Below are positions 40,501-48,426 of a DNA stretch of 64,000 bases, one piece after another. Source of the DNA: an uncultured Spirochaetaceae bacterium (GTDB taxonomy: Bacteria; Spirochaetota; Spirochaetia; Sphaerochaetales; Sphaerochaetaceae); assembly GCA_944388955.1 (NCBI GenBank), contig CALXKJ010000001.1:1-64000 (forward strand). The letters are read 5' to 3'. The translations under genes and the position numbers were made by a program. The number at the start of each line of letters is the position of its first letter. The stretch's first letter is position 1. The notes under the pieces are model-generated. The model was not told where the DNA came from, searched no databases, and saw nothing but the letters and a program-made list of their open reading frames with translations.

Positions 40501-42531
40501 AATCAGCCTGAAGAGAAAGAAATAGATGATTATGGCTATGAGGTTCAGAATGCTGCTTATGATGAGGCTTCTTATGAAGCTAAGGTAGCCTATGAGCCAT
40601 TTGAAGGAATCTGTCTGACTGATACCTTCCAGATGGGAGAAGATAATAATGAGCTTCTTGAAGAGGTATTCCCTCAAAACTCAAAGAGAGTGAATAAACT
40701 CAAGAAGACGCCAATAACAGTTATTATCGGAAATCCTCCGTATTCAATAGGACAGAAATCTGTTTCTGATAATGCAGAAAATGAACATTATCTGAATCTA
40801 GAAAATCAGATTGAAAAGCAATATGTGAAGGAGTCAACAGCAAATTTGCATAAGGCTGTGTATGATTCATACATCAAAGCATTCCGATGGAGTACTGATA
40901 GGATTGGAGATAATAACGGAATAATCGGTTTTGTTTCCAATGCTGGCTGGCTTGATGGCAATGCAATGGATGGCATGAGGAAATGCTTTGAAAGAGAGTT
41001 CTCGAATATCCATGTATTCAGCCTGCGTGGTAATTGCAGAACTTCTGGTGAGCTTAGGAGAAAAGAAGGGGGTAATGTTTTTGGACTTGGCAGCAGAACA
41101 CCAATTGCTATAACAATTCTTGTTAAAAGAAAGGGCTTTAATGGCAAAGCCAAAATAATGTACAAGGCTGTTGAGGATTATCTTACAAGAGAAGATAAGT
41201 TGAAGCTCTGTGCTGAATACCGTTCTGTTCTTGATAAGAAGTTCAAGACAACCCTATTGTCTCCTGATGAATATGGTGGATGGATTCGAAAGAAAAAGGA
41301 GAAATTTGAGATATTTATTCCACTGCAGCCAGAAAAGAAAGGAATAGGCAATAATTCTTTCTTTGATATGATTTCTTTAGGTATCAGTTCTAATCGAGAT
41401 GCTTGGGTATATAATAGCTCAATCGAAGCCTTGACAAATAATATGCAGAAGACAATTGCATATTACAATGATTTATGCGAGTTGTGGTCATCTGAGCATA
41501 ATGGAACATTCGATCATTTTATAGAAAATAAAAAGGATAGAACAAATATAGCTTGGACAGATACTTTGACTAGAGATGCAACAGCAGGAAGAAAATATGA
41601 ATTTGATTCATCTTGTATCGTTTGTAGTTCATACCGTCCATTCTTTTATCAGAACTTTTATTATTCAAAGCAATGGAATCATAGACAGTATACGCAACAA
41701 AAAATATATCCATCTGCGATTAGAAAGAAAGATAATCTTGTAGTGTGCGTTAGTGGAATTGGAGGATCAAAGCCTTTCTGTAGCCATATTTCTGATTTCA
41801 TCCCATCGTTAGATTACTTAGAAAAAACTCAGTGTTTTCCTTTATACTGGTATGAAGAAATCAAGCTTGATCAACATGACTTATTTTCAGGAGAAACTTC
41901 TCAGTATATAAAACATGACGGCATAACAGATTTTATCCTTAATCAGGCTCAGCAGAAATATGGACCGAGAGTAACTAAGGAAGACATATTCTACTATGTC
42001 TATGGCATACTTCATTCAAAGAGCTATATTGAGAAGTTTGCAGATGATCTCAAGATGCAGCTTCCTCGGCTTCCTCTTGTAACAGAACCCCAGAAGTTCT
42101 GGGATTTCAGCAAGGCAGGAAGAGAGCTTGCTGAACTTCATCTGAACTATGAAAAAGTTCCTGCATATCCAGATGCAATCATTGAAGGAGATAGAGGAAA
42201 TTATACAGTTGTTCAGATGAAACATCCGAAGAAAGGACGAGAAGAACAGCTCGATACCATAATTTACAATAGCGATATTGTAGTCAGAAATATTCCTTTA
42301 AAAGCGTATGAGTTCGTGGTTAACGGAAAGAGTGCAATAGATTGGATTATTGAACGGTATGTGGATAAAACTGATTCTAAAACAGGTATCAGGAATAATG
42401 CTAATGATTGGGGAATAGAACATGGTAACCCGAGGTATATTCTCGATCTGCTGCTTAGTGTTATCAATGTCAGCTGCCAGACTGTTGATATTGTTAACAA
42501 TCTTCCTGATGTTGATTGGGATAAGGAATAA
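37567..42531 (+). CDS. type ISP restriction-modification enzyme (nuclease + helicase + N6-adenine methylase + specificity)
   Basis: 1654 aa, close to the LlaGI/LlaBIII family. In order: a Mrr-like PD-(D/E)XK nuclease (TGIDLVAR ... QCKCY, about 60-88); superfamily 2 helicase with Walker A CGTGKT (about 209), DEAH (about 346) and TATPRLY; a coupler; a gamma-type methylase with FTGTGTF (about 917) and NPPY (about 1056); and a C-terminal recognition domain. One protein therefore methylates and cuts. GGAG lies upstream of the ATG. A C9 tract at 38252-38260 in the helicase could switch it on and off by slippage; the present length is in frame. Base composition is lower in GC than the prophage. Confidence 0.93.
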   Translation: MSFSTIINKYRTLSFSKADQGNRFERLMKAFLVTAPIYKGDRIQDVWLWSEFPSKGDFGTGHDTGIDLVARTESSEYWAIQCKCYGENTQIDKSAVDTFITTSARSFNDVNEYGKTVRFSRRIWFDTSGKGFSQHAEDSIKNQNPPVMRMGLYDLAAADVDWDKLDEGLFGADAESAKYSPRPHQQKAIDLTHEYFKNHDRGKLIMACGTGKTYTSLKIAEKETSSNFTPPQILFLAPSIALVGQTLKEWSAQAEKPIHGICICSDPKVSQKVSDEDEIGESVVDLALPASTSFNEIENQIRQARFNQKQDGGMLVVFSTYQSIDVIHEVQHRFYDGLVFDLCVCDEAHRTTGVTRKDEDASAFVKVHAAEFIRSKKRLYMTATPRLYSAENQKKAAESEAVVWSMDDPATYGEEIYRIGFGEAVKLGLLSDYKVLVLTLNEDEMSTALQNEIAQDDSEIPTDDSLKLIGCINALSKITKDTALLNEVDPGLMHNAIAFCQNIKISKKTVKMMETCRDAYYRTLNEEERSRIVSINADHVDGSMGATERSKKLQWLKDVDRESSQCNVLMNVRCLSEGVDVPSLDAVLFLSARNSQIDVVQSVGRVMRKAEGKRYGYIIIPVVIPSDVEPEKALDDNKRFAVVWTVLQALRAHDDRFNAIVNKIELNKKRPTQILVGGVASIREEDSGDNGMEDAFRNKEAKQLMLQFGEIQNAVYSKLVKKVGDRRYWEQWAADVAQIAERHITHIKKLISVEGSQAQKAFDRYLKGLRKNINPSVTEDDAVEMLAQHFITQPVFEALFEGYSFVQNNAMSKSMQGMVKILNEQTPKEDNEKLERFYESVRERAKHIDNAEAKQKVIVELYDKFFKTAFPKTVEKLGIVYTPVEVVDFIINSVEDVMQKEFGRSLSDENVHILDPFTGTGTFIVRLLQSGIIKPEDMARKYKNELHACEIVLLAYYIASINIENTYHDFIAEQIRKKNQPEEKEIDDYGYEVQNAAYDEASYEAKVAYEPFEGICLTDTFQMGEDNNELLEEVFPQNSKRVNKLKKTPITVIIGNPPYSIGQKSVSDNAENEHYLNLENQIEKQYVKESTANLHKAVYDSYIKAFRWSTDRIGDNNGIIGFVSNAGWLDGNAMDGMRKCFEREFSNIHVFSLRGNCRTSGELRRKEGGNVFGLGSRTPIAITILVKRKGFNGKAKIMYKAVEDYLTREDKLKLCAEYRSVLDKKFKTTLLSPDEYGGWIRKKKEKFEIFIPLQPEKKGIGNNSFFDMISLGISSNRDAWVYNSSIEALTNNMQKTIAYYNDLCELWSSEHNGTFDHFIENKKDRTNIAWTDTLTRDATAGRKYEFDSSCIVCSSYRPFFYQNFYYSKQWNHRQYTQQKIYPSAIRKKDNLVVCVSGIGGSKPFCSHISDFIPSLDYLEKTQCFPLYWYEEIKLDQHDLFSGETSQYIKHDGITDFILNQAQQKYGPRVTKEDIFYYVYGILHSKSYIEKFADDLKMQLPRLPLVTEPQKFWDFSKAGRELAELHLNYEKVPAYPDAIIEGDRGNYTVVQMKHPKKGREEQLDTIIYNSDIVVRNIPLKAYEFVVNGKSAIDWIIERYVDKTDSKTGIRNNANDWGIEHGNPRYILDLLLSVINVSCQTVDIVNNLPDVDWDKE
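38252..38260 (+). repeat. C9 homopolymer inside the type ISP coding sequence
   Basis: Nine C bases read ACC CCC CCC CAG (Thr-Pro-Pro-Gln) about 20 codons after Walker A. Gain or loss of one base would truncate the enzyme to about 240 residues, before the methylase. Confidence 0.85.
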
Positions 42532-43037
42532 TGGAACAATTTATTTTTGTTGAAATTATATCCACTATAATAGCCATTACTGCTCTGATTATATCGATGA
42601 TTCAATTACGGATGACTTTCAGAGCAGATGTTGTAATTCGTGTGCATTATTATTTTGATTGCACGATGCTGGAAATAGTTAATATTGGTACAATCGGGGC
42701 TTCGAATATCGTTGTGGAATTTTCTGAAAATGATGTTACAAAGATTGCTAAGCTTGTCAGAAATCCCGATATAAAGAAGCAGGTAGAATGTTTATCAAAA
42801 TTGAAAGAACACAAACTTCAGTTGCTCCCACAAGAAATTAAACCTTATGTTCTTTATCTTTTAGAAGATAGGGAATCTTTTGGAAAAGCACCGATTCTAT
42901 TACATGGTGTGGTACATTACAAATCATTTTTAGGCATAGCAAGGAAAAAGAATGTTATCATTGATGTAAGCGGTACAGGTAGTGCTATTTATGAGAAATG
43001 GCCTACCGATAAAGATGACGCAGAGGATACAAAATGA
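42531..43037 (+). CDS. membrane-anchored protein beside the type ISP gene
   Basis: 168 aa; its ATG overlaps the TAA of the restriction gene (TAATG), so the two are co-expressed. There is an N-terminal membrane segment (about 4-27, FVEIISTIIAITALIISMIQ) and a beta-rich soluble domain of unknown type. A partner role in the restriction system is inferred from coupling only. Confidence 0.6.
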   Translation: MEQFIFVEIISTIIAITALIISMIQLRMTFRADVVIRVHYYFDCTMLEIVNIGTIGASNIVVEFSENDVTKIAKLVRNPDIKKQVECLSKLKEHKLQLLPQEIKPYVLYLLEDRESFGKAPILLHGVVHYKSFLGIARKKNVIIDVSGTGSAIYEKWPTDKDDAEDTK

Positions 43038-43129
43038 AAGTGTTACCCTATATGGGCGCATATCAATCATCAATACAGCTTGTTCAGTAATCACTTTGAT
43101 AGCGTTGCTACTCAGGTGAGACGCACTGG

Positions 43130-43155
43130 AGGCTGGTGACGGCCAGCCTTCTTTA
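43130..43155 (+). terminator. hairpin-T terminator before the tiny peptide gene
   Basis: AGGCTGG (43130-43136) pairs with CCAGCCT (43143-43149), followed by TCTTT. It lies 35 bp upstream of a 29-codon gene and may end the restriction operon or attenuate what follows. Confidence 0.6.
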
Positions 43156-43183
43156 ATCTAAGGGACTTAGAGGAGAAAGTCAA

Positions 43184-43273
43184 ATGAGGAATATCGATTG
43201 GAAGCTTGTTCTTACAGCGCTAAATACGGTTATGTCCGCTGTGATAATGATCGCTGTGCTGGTGAAGTTCTGA
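43184..43273 (+). CDS. 29-aa membrane peptide, module copy 1
   Basis: ATG 43184-43186 with GAGGAGAAAG upstream. A polar start (MRNIDWK) precedes one hydrophobic span (LNTVMSAVIMIAVLV) and a terminal KF. Three similar peptides lie at 45429, 45595 and 45742. This one is followed 14 bp later by a ribbon-helix-helix-like gene. Toxin-like or signalling roles are possible; none is shown. Confidence 0.5.
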   Translation: MRNIDWKLVLTALNTVMSAVIMIAVLVKF

Positions 43274-43287
43274 TAGGAGGCTGCTGG

Positions 43288-43482
43288 ATGGAAGAGCAGG
43301 AGAAGAAGAGCTGGGGAGGCGCCAGGAAAGGCGCAGGAAGGCCGAAGGGCATCAGGAAGCCATATGAGCATATATGTGCTTCAGTTCCAGCTGAATATGT
43401 GGACAAGCTCAAGGCCTTAGCCGCAAGGGAAGGGCTGACGGTCGGGAAGCTTTTCCAGATAATGATTGATGAGAGGGCGTGA
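43288..43482 (+). CDS. ribbon-helix-helix-like protein, copy 1 (WGGARKGAGRPKG motif)
   Basis: 64 aa from ATG 43288, with AGGAGG upstream; the longer frame from 43198 is out of context. The N-terminus has the WGGARKGAGRPKG motif, and the rest (VPAEYVDKLKALAAREGLTVGKLFQIMIDER) fits a ribbon-helix-helix fold. Paralogous to 45854-46048, and its 3' end recurs at 49565-49680. Probably a DNA-binding regulator of the adjoining small peptide. Confidence 0.65.
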   Translation: MEEQEKKSWGGARKGAGRPKGIRKPYEHICASVPAEYVDKLKALAAREGLTVGKLFQIMIDERA

Positions 43483-43496
43483 TGAGCGCCCTCTAT

Positions 43497-44360
43497 TTAA
43501 TCAAGATCGAGGAAGCCCTGACCTTGTTCCTTCTCTATCTGCTCCTTCGTCTTCGGAGGATAGAATACCCCGATGATGGAAAAAGGCTGGCCAAAGCCCT
43601 TCATGTGGTCTTCTTTTCTTGTCCCGAGGAAGAAGTAAACATCATTCTTATCAATGAATGACATATATTTTGCGACGGTATCAGCCTTTGCCTTCTCGTG
43701 ACTCCCGCCTTTCTGCCGTATCTTCCTATACAGCATGTAAGCTTCCCAGTCCAGCACTGATAATGCATGCACTTTGCCTGTAGAGTCCTGAAATCTGTAT
43801 CTGAGGTTTATACGAGGAGGCTCGGCCTGAATGAAATCCCTATCATCGTCTGAGAAATTGAGATCGGGCTGGTAATTCATCAGTATTTCCTTCTGTTTTG
43901 ATAGGTTTTCCTGTATGTCTTTTTCCCTGATATCGGAAGCAGTGCAGCCGATGATCCTTGTCGGCTTGAATACAGCCAAGGATGTCCTTATCGGTCTGCA
44001 GCCAGCCTCTTCCAGAAGCTTGTTGAAATCCGTATAGATCTTCTGCCCGTTATCAAGGCATATCTTCTTTCTTTCATCCCAGTTGCTGATCACATCTGAG
44101 ATTATCTCAATCGAATCATGGTTGCATTTCCTTGATTCCGGCCTGATGTCGCCACTGGGTGGGAATGTGTCAAATCTTACCCATTGATATTTTCTATAGC
44201 TCTGGTTCTTTGATAATTTGCGGAGCGGAACAGGATATACTCTTATCCAGTTCCCGTTTCTGTCAAAGCCCGCTGTGCATGATGTCTCTATATAGCTCTT
44301 GGATGGAGTGGGTGCTGTTATCGCTGTTATGAATATATCCATCGGTACAGGATCGTTCAT
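43497..44360 (-). CDS. partner protein of the DUF488 gene, unknown function
   Basis: 287 aa. The region DIFITAITAPTPSKSYIETSC and GNWIRVYPVPLRKLSKNQSYRKYQWV suggests a conserved two-gene partner of DUF488 proteins in accessory islands. Its start overlaps the DUF488 stop by 4 bp. An RNA- or nucleotide-related role is possible; no catalytic motif is certain. Confidence 0.55.
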   Translation of the reverse strand: MNDPVPMDIFITAITAPTPSKSYIETSCTAGFDRNGNWIRVYPVPLRKLSKNQSYRKYQWVRFDTFPPSGDIRPESRKCNHDSIEIISDVISNWDERKKICLDNGQKIYTDFNKLLEEAGCRPIRTSLAVFKPTRIIGCTASDIREKDIQENLSKQKEILMNYQPDLNFSDDDRDFIQAEPPRINLRYRFQDSTGKVHALSVLDWEAYMLYRKIRQKGGSHEKAKADTVAKYMSFIDKNDVYFFLGTRKEDHMKGFGQPFSIIGVFYPPKTKEQIEKEQGQGFLDLD

Positions 44361-45256
44361 ATATTTATCACTCCATGGTCAAGTGTTGTGTGCCTGCTGC
44401 AGAATGCCGCAAGCCTTGACCTGTGGCAATCCTGAGGATTCCTCTCATAGCAGAGGAATGCCACGCTGCTGCTAGCAAGCAGGTCTCCTATCTTATAAGC
44501 GAATGATACCTGCCATGGAAGCGTATGCTCTTCATACCAGTCGAAAAGCTCATTCCTTCTTCCTTCCGGTAGAAGCTCGTTTCTCTTTTCCGATTCGATG
44601 CCGACTTCAGGGCAGTGCATATACCTGATTCCGGCTTCATCCATTGCTCTGGCCAGATTCGATTTCGAGAATTCCCTCCTCATGCTGAAGGCGTTCTTCC
44701 TGACATCGACAAGAACCTTTATATTCCTGCACATGAGATTCCTTATTACATCGTCTATAGACCGGCCTTCATAGCCTATGGTGTATATCGTCCTGGGGTA
44801 GGCTTCAATCTTCCTCTTTATGTTCACAAGCCCTTGATAGAATGAATCCGTAAGATCCAGAGTGTTTATGATCTCGCTTCTGATGGCATAGAACGGCTTC
44901 AGTTCGTAGCTGATCTCAGCAAGCTCCTTTTCGGGAAGATTCCCGTATCTTCTGTATGTTTCTCTTATCTGACACTCCGTCGCATAATCGACAGCAAAGG
45001 AATCATGGGCAATGCCACTGGCTAATGAATACATGCCATCCGAACTGTCGAGGAATCCTGAAGACGCTAGTGCATGATAGTCATTGCTGAGGGTGAGAGA
45101 ATAGCATCCTCTGATATTCGGGAAGAACTGATATGGTGCTTTCGATTGGTCATCAAGCGACTGCGTGTAAAGAAAGAGTGTCTTCTGTATCTGCATGGCG
45201 GATGCAGTACCAAGAAGCATGATGAAATTGAGTGCTACCTTTCTCCTGTTATACAT
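44357..45256 (-). CDS. DUF488 domain protein
   Basis: 299 aa from ATG 45254-45256 (a TTG start at 45274 is possible). A helical N-terminal region (about 1-150) is followed by the DUF488 domain: TIYTIGYEGRSIDDVI, VLVDVRKNAFSMRREF and the C-terminal LCYERNPQDCHRSRLA with a conserved Cys-His. It forms an operon with the gene at 43497. The pair lies among restriction and prophage genes, so a defence role is plausible but unproven. Confidence 0.75.
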   Translation of the reverse strand: MYNRRKVALNFIMLLGTASAMQIQKTLFLYTQSLDDQSKAPYQFFPNIRGCYSLTLSNDYHALASSGFLDSSDGMYSLASGIAHDSFAVDYATECQIRETYRRYGNLPEKELAEISYELKPFYAIRSEIINTLDLTDSFYQGLVNIKRKIEAYPRTIYTIGYEGRSIDDVIRNLMCRNIKVLVDVRKNAFSMRREFSKSNLARAMDEAGIRYMHCPEVGIESEKRNELLPEGRRNELFDWYEEHTLPWQVSFAYKIGDLLASSSVAFLCYERNPQDCHRSRLAAFCSRHTTLDHGVINI

Positions 45257-45428
45257 ACTCAAGCCCTGTATCAATTGTATATGAGCAACGCCCTGACGTA
45301 TACGCTATATATAGTATTTCAAGTATGTTTTTCATACTGATATCAAGCAAAATTATCACTTGATTTTGAATAAACCATTGAATAAAAATCAAGAAAATGC
45401 TAATATATGGATGTAAGGAGGTGATGGC

Positions 45429-45527
45429 ATGGATGAGAAAGAAAAAGACCGTTGGCTAAAGTACTATTGCGCTTTCCTAGCTACCTTAGACACGGTCATC
45501 ACAATCCTCACATTCTTCTTGAAGTGA
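45429..45527 (+). CDS. 32-aa membrane peptide, module copy 2
   Basis: ATG 45429-45431 with a perfect AAGGAGGTGAT upstream. A charged start (MDEKEKDRWLKYY) precedes a span (LATLDTVITILTFFLK). The ribosome site is the strongest in the region. It resembles the other tiny peptides in the TV-I-I pattern and the terminal basic residue. Confidence 0.55.
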   Translation: MDEKEKDRWLKYYCAFLATLDTVITILTFFLK

Positions 45528-45594
45528 GTACAAATCGGAGGGAGCTGGAACTCCCTCCCCTATAGATTATCCCACAAGGGGAAAGGAGTCAAAC

Positions 45595-45678
45595 ATGAGC
45601 GATAGGAAACTGCTGATCTATATATCGATTGTCCTTACCGTGAATGTAATATTCTCAGTGCTCAATATCGTCAGATAA
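45595..45678 (+). CDS. 27-aa membrane peptide, module copy 3
   Basis: ATG 45595-45597 with AAAGGAG 6 bases upstream. It has a basic start (MSDRK), a single span (LTVNVIFSVLNIV) and a terminal Arg. A GGAGGGAG/CTCCCTCC hairpin (45538-45559) precedes it, and a G11 tract follows 7 bp after the stop. Confidence 0.5.
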   Translation: MSDRKLLIYISIVLTVNVIFSVLNIVR

Positions 45679-45685
45679 GCGCAGC

Positions 45686-45696
45686 GGGGGGGGGGG
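45686..45696. repeat. G11 homopolymer
   Basis: Eleven G bases lie between the third and fourth tiny peptide genes, 46 bp before the latter. It is intergenic, so slippage would change promoter spacing or mRNA folding rather than a reading frame. Confidence 0.8.
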
Positions 45697-45741
45697 ACGC
45701 GATCTCCTCGACCGAATAAATAAAAGCAGAAGGAGTTCAAT

Positions 45742-45822
45742 ATGAAAGATAAAATCGCAATCGCAACACTGGTTCTTCAGATAGTGAACTGCATTCTCCT
45801 GATTGCCGTCATCGCCAGATGA
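45742..45822 (+). CDS. 26-aa membrane peptide, module copy 4
   Basis: ATG 45742-45744 with AAGGAG 5 bases upstream. A charged start (MKDK) precedes a span (ATLVLQIVNCILLIAVI) and a terminal AR. It is followed 31 bp later by the second ribbon-helix-helix-like gene, repeating the order seen at 43184-43482. Confidence 0.5.
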   Translation: MKDKIAIATLVLQIVNCILLIAVIAR

Positions 45823-45853
45823 ATGCGCAATGACCAAGGCAGGGAGGGTATTC

Positions 45854-46048
45854 ATGGAAGAGAACGAAAAGAAAGGCTGGGGAGGGGCAAGGAAGGGTGC
45901 AGGAAGGCCAAAGGGCATCAAGAAGCCGTATGCACCGCTATGCTGCTCCCTGCCGGTTGAGTACGTGGGAAGGCTGAAGGCGATGGCTGAGAGGGAAGGG
46001 CTATCAATGAGCCGCATGATCCAGAAGATGATTGACGAGAGGGCGTGA
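45854..46048 (+). CDS. ribbon-helix-helix-like protein, copy 2
   Basis: 64 aa from ATG 45854. About 70 percent identical by eye to 43288-43482, with the same WGGARKGAGRPKG motif and a VEYVGRLKAMAEREGLS helix region. It ends IDERA, like copy 1. Probable DNA-binding partner of the tiny peptides upstream. Confidence 0.65.
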   Translation: MEENEKKGWGGARKGAGRPKGIKKPYAPLCCSLPVEYVGRLKAMAEREGLSMSRMIQKMIDERA

Positions 46049-46100
46049 TGAGTGCCCTCTCGTGCTTAGTAAAGATGGGTTTAAAGAGGGAATCTGAAGG

Positions 46101-47348
46101 TTAAAATCTTATTATTATTTCACTTGATGATGGAGTCCCCGCAAAACATATCATAATTGCTGTGATTGCTGGTAAGAAAGATGCTACCTGTGCTACTACA
46201 AGAAGTATGCTATTTCTCTTGGATGATTTTGCAAGAGAATTGAATTCTTTCAGGAATTCAGGAATATCCTTATTGTTGTCCTTATCTGTTTCAGCTTTGT
46301 GAAGTTCGTCGATTTCATGTTTTATTCTAACTTGTAAAGCTTTTAATTGTTTCCTGTCTGAAGCAAGTAAGGCAAAACATATTATTCCTGCTATTAATAG
46401 AGATATAACGATCAGAAAATTTATTTCATTGTTATTTGAAGAATAGACTTCTGACATAGCAAAGAACATGGAGAGGAATACAAGCATCTCGGCCTTGAGA
46501 TTCTGCAAAGAGCTTCTGATTTCATTGCCGAAGGCTTTTATTTTTTTGTTATATGAGGCTCTTAGGTTCTGGCTTTCAAATGGATTCAGATATTGGCTTT
46601 CACATAGTCTAAAACTGCTTATGATTGTACCTATGGAATTCATGAATGCGATAATGCGTTCAAGAGGAGAAGCCGTTGTCGGTACATGATTGTTTATCTC
46701 CGATCTGAGCAATTGCTTTAGCCGTTCATCTTTTCCATTTGTTATTTCAAGAAATGTATCAAGACCACATCTTACATCGCAAAGGTCATTCCCTTTGAGC
46801 CCGTTGGTTGAATACTCAAGCAGTTTTGCTACACCTCCTATAATTATGCACGTGTTTCCTGATTTGTAATCTGCCAGATGTTTGAATGCATGAAGTAATT
46901 GATAGCAAGAATCAGCATTCTTTACAGAGTCAAAGTTATCTATAGCCTCCTGACTGGAATAGACTCTCCCTTCGATTATATACAAGCCGTTGCCTAATAG
47001 TGGTCTGTCTTCTCTTATCGATACAGCCATTCGATCAACGAGAGCCGAACTATTTCTAAATGAAATACAATTAAAAGGGTGCAAATCCAGTGCAAATGTG
47101 ACATTCCTAGCATCATGGGGTATCTCAGAAATCTTATCGTAAACTGTACCATCAGCCTCTGGATTGCATTCATCCGGAAATAGATCCGGATACTCTGACA
47201 TGAGAGTTTTGATTCTGTCACATGTTATCGTAATTGCGATTGAGCTTGTAGTATGTTGCTCCGCATTTGGTTCTGACAATGTTGACGAAAGGAGATTTTC
47301 CAGAATTCTTTTATGCTCATTCATTTTCCTGTCGTCTGAAATTTTCAT
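46101..47348 (-). CDS. membrane protein, lysogenic cargo of the second prophage remnant
   Basis: 415 aa from ATG 47346-47348, with GAGGG upstream. A soluble N-terminal domain (about 1-285) is followed by two adjacent spans (about 288-335) and a C-terminal span (about 380-405). It overlaps the NdpA-like gene by 32 bp. A cytoplasmic sensor plus membrane segments is a common plan for abortive defence proteins; the role here is inferred. Confidence 0.6.
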   Translation of the reverse strand: MKISDDRKMNEHKRILENLLSSTLSEPNAEQHTTSSIAITITCDRIKTLMSEYPDLFPDECNPEADGTVYDKISEIPHDARNVTFALDLHPFNCISFRNSSALVDRMAVSIREDRPLLGNGLYIIEGRVYSSQEAIDNFDSVKNADSCYQLLHAFKHLADYKSGNTCIIIGGVAKLLEYSTNGLKGNDLCDVRCGLDTFLEITNGKDERLKQLLRSEINNHVPTTASPLERIIAFMNSIGTIISSFRLCESQYLNPFESQNLRASYNKKIKAFGNEIRSSLQNLKAEMLVFLSMFFAMSEVYSSNNNEINFLIVISLLIAGIICFALLASDRKQLKALQVRIKHEIDELHKAETDKDNNKDIPEFLKEFNSLAKSSKRNSILLVVAQVASFLPAITAIMICFAGTPSSSEIIIRF

Positions 47349-48396
47349 ATTCCCTCGCTATGGCACCTTCAGGATCCAATATGATAAGCCGTCCATCCTC
47401 ATAAGTGACAGTACCATCATCAATCCTATCCTGGCTAGCTTCTATCTTTATTCCATTCTTATTATAAACTAACTTTTCCCAGCGTTTCATGGCCGTTTGA
47501 TTTGGTTTGAAAGATGCAGAGATCAGTAGATTGTTTTCATCTGCAATTTTGTAAAATTCGGCTTGGTCATTGGGATTAGGAAACATTATATTGAGCAAAT
47601 GCAATACAATGACTTCTTGCTTATTCTCATGCATATGAGAAGCTGCTTTGTCTCGTATATTTTCCCACTCGTTCTGGGTAAGGTTTAGCTTATCTTTTGC
47701 AAGTAGTTCTGCTGCTGTCATAAAATCAGATGTAGCTTTTGATGATCTGGATATTTTTTCACAGCCTATAAAACCTTCTCGATAATATTCTGACAGATCT
47801 TTTGTGCCACAGATAAAACTTATGTAGTTTGCAGGATCACCTTCTTTAGGATTTAACCATCTATCTAAGTCTATTATGGCTGCAAGTGTCATTTGTTTGA
47901 GATTCAGTGCCAAGGAAGTTTTGAGTTTGTGTCCTTCTACATAGCTGCTGAATTCCTGCCCTAGAAGAGTTATGCCAAACATTGGTTTGTTGTTTTGGTC
48001 AATGTAATCAAAGACAATCATATGATCGCCAGTAGAAAGTCTTGTCGTTTCAAGGCATCTTATGTATCTCTCAGCGATTTCAATTGACAGATTAAGAAAA
48101 TCTTTGTCAGTCTTTTTCCCTGCTTCGTATTCGATAATCATATCCTTTATAGGTCGTATGTCATACCTATATTTACTCTCAAGTTCTTCTAAGAACGAAG
48201 CATAAGCAATCGAACGATTTATATCAGCTCTTGTTTTGCAGAAACCTTCAATAAAATTTGTAACACCTTCGGATGTCGGGTTATCCAGATCTTTTGCAAG
48301 ATCTTTTTTCTTTACCTTTCCTTTGTTCTGTTCTTTTTCAATGAAATGAATGGCTATATGTTGAATCCTTGGTTCAACTTCATTGTTTTTATTCAT
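47317..48396 (-). CDS. NdpA/YejK-like nucleoid-associated protein, lysogenic cargo
   Basis: 359 aa. The N-terminal IQHIAIHFIEKE, the central DHMIVFDYIDQNNKPMFGI with LKQMTLAAIIDLDRWL, and the FICGTKDLSEYYREGFIGC region match the 37-kDa nucleoid-associated family. Placed right behind the second repressor and coupled to a membrane protein, it probably serves a phage-linked or defence function rather than general chromatin structure. Confidence 0.75.
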   Translation of the reverse strand: MNKNNEVEPRIQHIAIHFIEKEQNKGKVKKKDLAKDLDNPTSEGVTNFIEGFCKTRADINRSIAYASFLEELESKYRYDIRPIKDMIIEYEAGKKTDKDFLNLSIEIAERYIRCLETTRLSTGDHMIVFDYIDQNNKPMFGITLLGQEFSSYVEGHKLKTSLALNLKQMTLAAIIDLDRWLNPKEGDPANYISFICGTKDLSEYYREGFIGCEKISRSSKATSDFMTAAELLAKDKLNLTQNEWENIRDKAASHMHENKQEVIVLHLLNIMFPNPNDQAEFYKIADENNLLISASFKPNQTAMKRWEKLVYNKNGIKIEASQDRIDDGTVTYEDGRLIILDPEGAIAREYENFRRQENE

Positions 48397-48426
48397 ATTT
48401 ATCCTCCCACGGACTTTGTCCGTTAA

